NCBI GenBank assembly: GCA_021809365.1
Contig: JAKBAC010000114.1
Coordinates: 1 to 11,084, forward strand
Reading direction: 5' to 3'
Length of the DNA: 11,084 bases
Source: Planctomycetota bacterium
GTDB lineage: Bacteria > Planctomycetota > Phycisphaerae > WQYP01
Shown here: piece after piece, positions 6,847 to 11,084 of the stretch
How positions within the stretch are numbered: the first letter of the stretch is position 1
Layout: each line of letters opens with the position of its first letter
The notes under the pieces: generated by a model
The model's input: the letters and a program-made list of their open reading frames with translations, nothing else
The model's database searches: none
What the model was told of the DNA's origin: nothing
Made by a program: the position numbers and the translations under genes

Positions 6847-7714
6847 CCTGGCCAGGAATCATGGAATGCTGCTGCCCGCGGCACTGGCCGCATTGGGGCT
6901 GGCTTCCCCGGCGATGGCCGCCACCATTGCGTGGGAGACACCGGTAAATTTCAACACCAACAGTGCGGAACTCACAAAAGGCGTGGTGTATGCGCTGAAT
7001 TTCAGCGGCCGCAGCATTACCGACACCGCAACGGGGGTGACGTTTGTGGACGCGAGTGCCTCTAAATTGGTTAGCCATAACGCATCTGGCTATGTTGCCG
7101 TACTTGACGGCCCCGACCTGACCACGACCAACTACACAAATAACGGCAGTTCCAGCGGTTACACGACGGCGATCATGATCACACAAGATGCCGGGGCGCT
7201 GGAGAATCACAGCACCGGGGACAGTAATTTTGATAGGGTGCTCAATTATGACTGCACCGTAACCTTGCCAACTACTCCCCCGGTCTGGAGCGTCGGAGGT
7301 TACGGCACCACCACCTTTACACTGCACGGATTGACGAACGGCTCGAATTACAGGGTTCAGCTCTTTCTGGCTGATACGAATAACAGTGGGTATCACCAGC
7401 AGTTTGAATTTGCGGCGCTCAACACGCCCAGTACGAACGGTAAATATAGCGGGAGTACACCGACGGTCTATTCACCCACCGGCAGCCTTGGCACTTACAT
7501 CATCGGCGACTTTACAGCTGATTCGACCACGCAGAGTTTCATTCTCGCGCAATATCAAAATTACGGCTCCAGTGGACTATTATTTACCGGCAGCCAGTTG
7601 AACGCGCTGATTCTGACCGATCCGCCGACCACGCCGATACCTGAACCAGCAACCGGAGCACTGCTATTAGCCGGGACGGGACTGCTGCTGCGGCTCCGCC
7701 GGCGACCCGCCTAG
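6830..7714 (+). CDS. PEP-CTERM exported protein with beta-rich ectodomain
   Basis: The 294-residue product has an N-terminal signal peptide (about 1-30, hydrophobic core MLLPAALAALGLASP, likely cleavage after AMA). A Thr/Ser/Asn/Gly-rich beta ectodomain follows, and then a C-terminal sorting signal: PEP (271-273), a hydrophobic stretch (ATGALLLAGTGLLL) and the basic end RLRRRPA. In known systems this tail is recognised by an exosortase, which cleaves and releases or anchors the protein at the surface of polysaccharide-producing cells. No exosortase is visible here. The segment TFTLHGLTNGSNYRVQLFLAD resembles a strand repeat that I recall from planctomycete and verrucomicrobial PEP-CTERM proteins of unknown role. 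AAGGAG (6816-6821) lies 8 bases before ATG 6830; the GTG at 6827 is a less likely start. No enzymatic motif is seen; adhesion or matrix binding is inference. Confidence 0.88.
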   Translation: MGIFNNLARNHGMLLPAALAALGLASPAMAATIAWETPVNFNTNSAELTKGVVYALNFSGRSITDTATGVTFVDASASKLVSHNASGYVAVLDGPDLTTTNYTNNGSSSGYTTAIMITQDAGALENHSTGDSNFDRVLNYDCTVTLPTTPPVWSVGGYGTTTFTLHGLTNGSNYRVQLFLADTNNSGYHQQFEFAALNTPSTNGKYSGSTPTVYSPTGSLGTYIIGDFTADSTTQSFILAQYQNYGSSGLLFTGSQLNALILTDPPTTPIPEPATGALLLAGTGLLLRLRRRPA

Positions 7715-7866
7715 GCCGCGCAATACTCGCGGCGGAATGCTATGGGGCAACGGTGCGCAAGTGGACTTGAGTGTGGCAATAAATCCGAACTCGCGTACCT
7801 GAACCCCCGAGCCCCGAGTGCGTGACACTTTACGCGGGTTAAAGATGCCGCAATCGTTGAAAAAGC

Positions 7867-7940
7867 GGTGTCAGGTACCAATTATTCGCTCAACGCCGGT
7901 AGTTTTTTGCTATCAGCCACAATAAAAGGTACCTGACACC
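7867..7940. repeat. Inverted repeat containing GGTGTCAGGTACC
   Basis: The left arm (7867-7886) and the reverse complement of the right arm (7921-7940) both begin GGTGTCAGGTACC (13 of 13 identical) and end in TTATT; overall 18 of 20 match. The 34 bp between them contains a weaker GGTAG/CTATC pairing around a T-run, so the whole unit could fold as one long hairpin. A-rich runs flank it on the left and the complement on the right. It looks like a miniature mobile or REP-type element; no transposase is present. Confidence 0.72.
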
Positions 7941-8008
7941 TTTTCTCGCGGGGTTGTCGCGCTTGCGGGGCAACACAGCCGTGCGACGCGCAGAAGGAGC
8001 GCATTATT

Positions 8009-8062
8009 ATGAAGCCGCTGCCACGCCCAATACAGTCCAACACTATGAAAATTAGGCCATGA
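8009..8062 (+). other. 17-codon reading frame with strong ribosome site
   Basis: AAGGAG (7994-7999) lies 9 bases before an ATG that opens MKPLPRPIQSNTMKIRP, ending at TGA (8060-8062). The stop falls inside the left arm of the inverted repeat at 8056-8088. It could be a leader peptide or a chance frame; nothing else supports translation. Confidence 0.2.
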
Positions 8063-8095
8063 AAATTCGCCCTTTGACTTTTCATGGCATATAAT
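8056..8095 (+). promoter_or_regulatory. Inverted repeat and -10 box upstream of the DUF1328 gene
   Basis: GCCATGAAAA (8056-8065) and TTTTCATGGC (8079-8088) form a perfect 10 bp inverted repeat with a 13 bp spacer. A perfect TATAAT (8090-8095) follows 1 base later. No acceptable -35 lies at the expected distance; the repeat covers that position. This fits a promoter that depends on, or is blocked by, a dimeric regulator. Confidence 0.42.
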
Positions 8096-8148
8096 ATAAG
8101 CAGTGGTGCAGTGAAGAGTATACATTTTTTGCACAGCCGCCACGCCGA

Positions 8149-8173
8149 TTCCATGGGCCTGAATCCCATGGAA
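8149..8173 (+). repeat. 9 bp hairpin in the probable leader of the DUF1328 gene
   Basis: TTCCATGGG, loop CCTGAAT, CCCATGGAA is a perfect 9 bp stem. A second stem (GCAGCC/GGCTGC, 8183-8203, 9 base loop) follows 9 bases later. Both lie between the -10 at 8090 and the gene at 8279, and so within a leader of about 175 nt. No T-run follows, so neither is a terminator. Confidence 0.55.
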
Positions 8174-8278
8174 CAAGTGCCCGCAGCCCTGCGTATCGGC
8201 TGCTCGTGGTTCGAGACTCATAAGTCCTTTATCATGCGTGAAATTTTTCGGGTTCAAGATGCTGACAAGGAGTCGATC

Positions 8279-8443
8279 ATGCTTTACTGGGCAGTCATAT
8301 TTCTCATCGTTGCGATTATCGCGGGAGCATTCGGATTTTTCGGCGTCGAAGGTCTTGCGACGGAAATCGCGAAGATATTGTTTGTGATATTTATCATCGT
8401 GTTCTTAATTTCACTGGTCGGCGGCTTTCGCGGCAAACGGTGA
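8279..8443 (+). CDS. DUF1328/YtjA-type small membrane protein
   Basis: The 54-residue protein MLYWAVIFLIVAIIAGAFGF... matches the YtjA/DUF1328 pattern closely: aromatic start, a first helix (about 3-24), the short link FGVEGLATEIAKI, a second helix (about 30-47) and a basic end (GGFRGKR). Family members are inner-membrane proteins of about 55 residues with no defined biochemical role, often near stress genes. I chose ATG 8279 because AAGGAG (8267-8272) precedes it by 6 bases and the length then equals the family norm. A frame extended back to 8084 is open but has unrelated composition and covers the hairpins. The next gene follows after 48 bp, so the two are probably co-transcribed. Confidence 0.9.
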   Translation: MLYWAVIFLIVAIIAGAFGFFGVEGLATEIAKILFVIFIIVFLISLVGGFRGKR

Positions 8444-8491
8444 TGTTGATCGGCGGTCAACGCGATTTGTTTCACACTTGAGGAGTTTGCC

Positions 8492-8704
8492 ATGAATGGT
8501 CAACGCATCGTTGGAATTGTTCTGCTGGTCATCGGAATCGGTCTGCTTATCACCGGGCTTGAATCCCGACATTCATTGGCCGATCAGGCCCATGATCTGA
8601 TATTCGGACGCTACACCCGGGATACCGCCATCTACATATTTGGGGGCGCGGCACTTGCCATCATTGGCCTTCTGACGACACTTTTCACATCAAATAAAAA
8701 GTAA
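8492..8704 (+). CDS. DUF3185-type small membrane protein
   Basis: The 70-residue protein has two transmembrane helices: RIVGIVLLVIGIGLLITGLE (about 5-24) and AIYIFGGAALAIIGLLTTLF (about 46-65). They are joined by a polar loop with SLADQAHDLIFGRYTRDTAIY. The helix-loop-helix layout and the 'GIVLLVIGIGLL' start fit DUF3185, a family without known function. GAGGAG (8480-8485) lies 6 bases before the ATG. It sits 48 bp after the DUF1328 gene; such tiny membrane proteins commonly cluster in stress-induced groups, so a shared role at the envelope is inferred. It ends 25 bp before the convergent phosphoesterase-like gene, and I see no clear terminator between them. Confidence 0.8.
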   Translation: MNGQRIVGIVLLVIGIGLLITGLESRHSLADQAHDLIFGRYTRDTAIYIFGGAALAIIGLLTTLFTSNKK

Positions 8705-8729
8705 ATCCGGCGGCATATCCTCTCCGAAG

Positions 8730-9143
8730 CTATGCGGCTTGGGCCTCTAAAAGCCATTGCGCCGGTTGGCCCGCCACGTCCGACGCCACGCGGTGGATCG
8801 TAAATGTCCCCCGCACCAACTGCCCATGGAGAATGAAATGTATGCGTTGATCATCCAACCGCACAAGTTCCATTTTTCCGCAGTCAACGCGGGTAACATT
8901 GCCGCGGCCACCGGAAATTTCCCCTTCATATTCAAGGTAGATCATGCGGTGATCGGGCAGTTGCACCGCCGCGACCGGCCCGGAAATCCCCCCCCACTGT
9001 TGAGGATTCAGGCGAATTTGCCAAGTTGCAAGCAGCTCCCGATCCGGAATTTGAAGGAGCAAATCCCAGTGAATATCAACTGCGCGGACATGTTTCAGAA
9101 CCGCAAAGCGCAAAACTTTTTGCTTGACGTCTTGCCAAACCAT
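8730..9143 (-). CDS. Stand-alone LigD-type 3'-phosphoesterase-like domain protein
   Basis: This 137-residue protein matches the N-terminal phosphoesterase domain of bacterial DNA ligase D, which trims 3' ends during non-homologous end joining, but it stands alone. Seen in order: FAVLKH (13-18), HWDLLLQ (25-31, equivalent to HYDFRLE), a W/L strand region, DHRMIYLEYEG (64-74) and SGGRGNVTRVD (77-87). By alignment with the Pseudomonas LigD active site from memory, His18, His25, Asp27 and His65 are kept, but the catalytic arginine of HYDFR is Leu29. The extra GHYGAG-type loop is shortened to SGGRG. It may therefore be a divergent nuclease or a non-catalytic nucleic-acid binder. No ligase or polymerase gene is nearby. 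The ATG has only a weak upstream AGAAGA. The gene diverges from the TPR lipoprotein with a 51 bp gap. Confidence 0.78.
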   Translation of the reverse strand: MVWQDVKQKVLRFAVLKHVRAVDIHWDLLLQIPDRELLATWQIRLNPQQWGGISGPVAAVQLPDHRMIYLEYEGEISGGRGNVTRVDCGKMELVRLDDQRIHFILHGQLVRGTFTIHRVASDVAGQPAQWLLEAQAA

Positions 9144-9194
9144 GATTCAATGTTACCATCTTCTATGGCAGAAGTAAGATTGGAGTCTGATTTT

Positions 9195-9887
9195 ATGAAA
9201 ATGAATCTTTCAACACGTTGGCCACGGATGAGCCTGATGGTGCTTGCAGCAAGTGCGATGTTGCTGGCGGGGTGCGAAAGTCCCGCCATGAAATTGCGCA
9301 ACCAGGGTCTGACGCTTTATCATCAGGGCAACTACCAATCCGCATTAAAGAAATTCAATGATGCCCTCAAATACAACCCCGCGGATCCCCGGGCCAATTA
9401 CTATGCCGGCGCTTCGGATTACATGCTGGCACGCTATCAGGAGGCCGCATTCCATTATAAAACCGCCTGGACGGTCGATCCCAACTATGGCCATGTAAAA
9501 AGCGCCCTGGCTGAAGCGCTGATTCGCGCGGGCCGCCCTAATGAAGCCATGAATTTTCTCGAACGTGATGCGGAACTTACGGGGCGTGTGAATGGGCGGC
9601 TGCGCGTGGCCCGCTTTTATAAACGCATCGGTGATCTGGATGACGCGCGCGTCAACTTCGCGAAGGCCGCCGCCATGGCTCCTTCTAATCCGGAAGTGCT
9701 TATGCAGGTGGCGGAATTTTATGACGCTGTCGGCCAAAAAGCCGAAGCCCGGGCCTTGTACATCCGAATTTACCAGATGGACCCGGTTATGCCTGGGCTG
9801 GTGGAGAAAATGCAGAATGACGGCGTGACTATTTCCGAGGCGCTGGCCGCAGCCGGACCGACAACGCAGCCAGCCAGATTGAAATAA
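9195..9887 (+). CDS. TPR lipoprotein
   Basis: The 230-residue product begins with a lipoprotein signal peptide: MKMNLSTRWPRMS, a hydrophobic core, then the lipobox LLAGC with Cys27 as the lipidated residue, so the mature protein is tethered to a membrane outside the cytoplasm. From about 34 to 205 it is built of helical pairs with TPR spacing: GLTLYHQGNYQSALKKFNDALKYNP, YYAGASDYMLARYQEAAFHYKTAW, SALAEALIRAGRPNEAMNFLER, VARFYKRIGDLDDARVNFAKAAAMAP and VAEFYDAVGQKAEARALYIRIYQMDP, about five repeats. Such scaffolds bind partner proteins; none can be named. The tail (AAAGPTTQPARLK) is flexible. TGGAG (9181-9185) 9 bases upstream supports ATG 9195; the open frame further upstream runs antisense to the phosphoesterase-like gene and is not used. 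Confidence 0.9.
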   Translation: MKMNLSTRWPRMSLMVLAASAMLLAGCESPAMKLRNQGLTLYHQGNYQSALKKFNDALKYNPADPRANYYAGASDYMLARYQEAAFHYKTAWTVDPNYGHVKSALAEALIRAGRPNEAMNFLERDAELTGRVNGRLRVARFYKRIGDLDDARVNFAKAAAMAPSNPEVLMQVAEFYDAVGQKAEARALYIRIYQMDPVMPGLVEKMQNDGVTISEALAAAGPTTQPARLK

Positions 9888-10056
9888 TTTTGCACTCGGC
9901 CAAACCGCCCATAGCCGGATATTCCATGTCTCGCGGAACGTTGGTGACGGCGGCACGCTTTCCCCAGCAAATCGCCTGCGAAATATGCCGTGGTCGCCGG
10001 GTGCATGATCGTGGTCTGATCCCCGCGGCATGGAACGTCATGTTTGGAACGCACCG

Positions 10057-10650
10057 ATGATTGAATCCGCCAGTCGCCGTTTTCTGGAATTACTTGAAGC
10101 CCACCGCAATGCGCTCTATCAGATCGCCGCTCAAGGTCAATCACCGGCGATAATTGAGACCGCGCTGCAACGTGGAGTACGCAGTGCTTTTCGGGAATAT
10201 GCTCAAAATCCCGGCACTCCGGGCCGGGAGGAATTGGTGCATTGGCTGGCCACGCATATTACGGCGGAGCTGGGAGACCGCAAAACCGCCGTAGCGGTAC
10301 CGGCGGATTCTGCCATGCCCGCAGATGTGTGGGCGCGGCTGGCGGCGGCAATTCAAATTGAAGCCGCCACACTGGGCGGTGCCCATGAACAATCCATGCT
10401 GGCGTATGACCCCCTGCTGGCCCCGCGCAAGAAGCCAGCGGGGCCTGATGACAACATGGAAGGCCTGAATCTTTCCCCCTGGACGCGCTTTGTCATTGCC
10501 ACGACGATTGTGCTTTTTATTGGAATTGTCGCCACCATCATACTCACCACGCATCACGCCCCCGCGACAACACAACCGGCCCAAGCGTTTGGCGCAACAT
10601 CCGGTGCGTCAACGGATACCGTTCATCCTTCAGCGGATACTCAGCCATGA
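10057..10650 (+). CDS. Single-pass membrane protein with sigma-70 region 2-like N-terminus
   Basis: The 197-residue protein has an N-terminal helical region (about 5-72): RRFLELLEAHRNALYQIA, ALQRGVRSAFREYAQ, then GREELVHWLATHITAEL. In order and spacing this resembles ECF sigma factor region 2 (the 'LYRLA', 'VQETFLRAW' and 'AWLYRIARN' positions), but the acidic and aromatic DNA-melting residues are not obvious and region 4 is absent. A linker (75-142) leads to one transmembrane helix (about 144-165) and a Thr/Ala-rich tail of about 30 residues. This layout recalls membrane-bound anti-sigma or adaptor proteins, with the N-terminus in the cytoplasm. Start choice: ATG 10057 has a GGA 8 bases upstream; ATG 10030 would add nine residues. 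The stop overlaps the next start as ATGA, so the two are probably coupled. The sigma resemblance is my reading of the pattern and unverified. Confidence 0.75.
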   Translation: MIESASRRFLELLEAHRNALYQIAAQGQSPAIIETALQRGVRSAFREYAQNPGTPGREELVHWLATHITAELGDRKTAVAVPADSAMPADVWARLAAAIQIEAATLGGAHEQSMLAYDPLLAPRKKPAGPDDNMEGLNLSPWTRFVIATTIVLFIGIVATIILTTHHAPATTQPAQAFGATSGASTDTVHPSADTQP

Positions 10651-11084
10651 CCCAACGGCCGCCGCTGCAATCCCGTTACCCCATTCGCCTGCATCAACTG
10701 GCGGCGGGATCGCATCAATTGGAAATTTTCGCCCCAGCAGATCCGGATTCACTGCTGGATGATCCAACCGTGGAAGCACGCTACAAGAAAGACAATTATC
10801 TGCCGTATTGGCCGGTAATCTGGCCCAGCAGCCTGATGCTGGCAGAACACATTCTGTGCAGCCAAGATGCGCCGCCCGCCTGGCCGGAAGGGCACCTGGC
10901 CACTGCGCCGCGCGCCATTGAACTTGGCTGCGGATTGGGCATCGCCGGCATCGCCGCCGCCAAACGTGGTTGGCATGTCACATTCACCGATTACGATGTG
11001 GAAGCTGTTGAATTTGCGGCGTTTAATGCGGGCTGCAATCACATTCCATCGCACCTGGTTGAGGCCAGACACATGGACTGGCGT
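10647..11084 (+). CDS. SAM-dependent methyltransferase (Methyltransf_16-like), C-terminus off the window edge
   Basis: The first 146 residues are present. YLPYWPVIWPSSLMLAEHI (51-69) followed by the class I motif IELGCGLGIAGIAAAKRG (91-108) and VTFTDYDVEAVEFAAFNA (111-128) is the arrangement of the nicotinamide N-methyltransferase/protein-lysine methyltransferase-like family (ETFB-KMT, METTL21 type). Glu92 to Gly98 form the SAM-binding loop, and the acid Asp115 or Asp117 would hold the ribose. Family members methylate lysines on cytosolic proteins or small molecules; the substrate here is unknown. The ATG lies within the stop of the preceding gene (ATGA), and no independent ribosome site is evident, so translation is likely coupled. 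The catalytic C-terminal part lies outside the window. Confidence 0.88.
   Translation, partial: MTQRPPLQSRYPIRLHQLAAGSHQLEIFAPADPDSLLDDPTVEARYKKDNYLPYWPVIWPSSLMLAEHILCSQDAPPAWPEGHLATAPRAIELGCGLGIAGIAAAKRGWHVTFTDYDVEAVEFAAFNAGCNHIPSHLVEARHMDWR

Larger units (their letters stand above)
7715..8278. other. 564 bp gene-poor stretch with several inverted repeats
   Basis: No convincing gene lies here. It holds the 20 bp inverted repeat (7867-7940), a 17-codon reading frame with a good ribosome site (8009-8062), an inverted repeat next to a perfect TATAAT (8056-8095), and two hairpins (8149-8173, 8183-8203) that would sit in the leader of the DUF1328 gene. Positions 7715-7860 show no feature I can name. 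Confidence 0.6.

Noticed and set aside
8183..8235. tRNA-like stretch with GGTTCGAGACTC
   Set aside because: The T-loop-like bases are present but the flanking stem does not pair, and no cloverleaf can be drawn.
7913..8257. Minus-strand frame of 114 codons in the gene-poor stretch
   Set aside because: It reads through the inverted repeats, has His/Cys-rich random composition and no ribosome site.
8084..8278. N-terminal extension of the DUF1328 protein by 65 residues
   Set aside because: The family is about 54 residues long, ATG 8279 has an ideal ribosome site, and the extension covers hairpins and has unrelated composition.
8757..9194. Upstream extension of the TPR lipoprotein frame
   Set aside because: It is antisense to the phosphoesterase-like gene and would bury the lipoprotein signal peptide inside the protein.

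Overview
The window looks like chromosomal DNA from a planctomycete-type bacterium, probably near the Phycisphaerae. Three things suggest this: an excisionase-like helix-turn-helix protein with a Ser/Gly-rich tail and a 'LLDLTRES...GAELLEEIYP' block that I remember from planctomycetes, a PEP-CTERM secreted protein, and the wording of the LeuC motifs. The assignment rests on recalled family resemblance, not on a search. Base composition is moderate and even, and there are no rRNA, tRNA, CRISPR or integrase genes.

Layout. Positions 1-2819 form a co-directional minus-strand run. A multi-pass membrane protein overlaps ridA by 14 bp; then come a small membrane-anchored protein and the HTH protein, which runs off the left edge. 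A divergent 67-residue orphan (3038-3241) converges on leuC (3246-4652, minus) with only 4 bp between them. After a 430 bp gap comes a seven-helix membrane GGDEF diguanylate cyclase (5085-6383, plus). Next is a PEP-CTERM exported protein (6830-7714) in a gene-poor 1.9 kb stretch. Then follow two tiny membrane proteins of the DUF1328/YtjA and DUF3185 types (8279-8704), a minus-strand LigD-type phosphoesterase-like protein (8730-9143), and a TPR lipoprotein (9195-9887). The right end holds a membrane-anchored protein whose N-terminus resembles sigma-70 region 2 (10057-10650), coupled by an ATGA overlap to a truncated SAM methyltransferase.

The strongest signals not explained by genes are two unrelated palindromic repeat families either side of the PEP-CTERM gene. 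At 6380-6454 two copies of a GTAG-hairpin element lie in inverted orientation with an identical loop and compensatory stem changes, as in REP/BIME elements. The first copy supplies the stop codon of the GGDEF gene. At 7867-7940 a 20 bp inverted repeat (18/20 matched) contains GGTGTCAGGTACC. Neither has a transposase in the window.

Functional links are modest. The membrane protein and ridA are probably translationally coupled. The DUF1328/DUF3185 pair appears to have a structured 5' leader and may be a stress-induced envelope operon. The sigma-like protein and the methyltransferase form one transcription unit. I see no complete defence or biosynthetic system.
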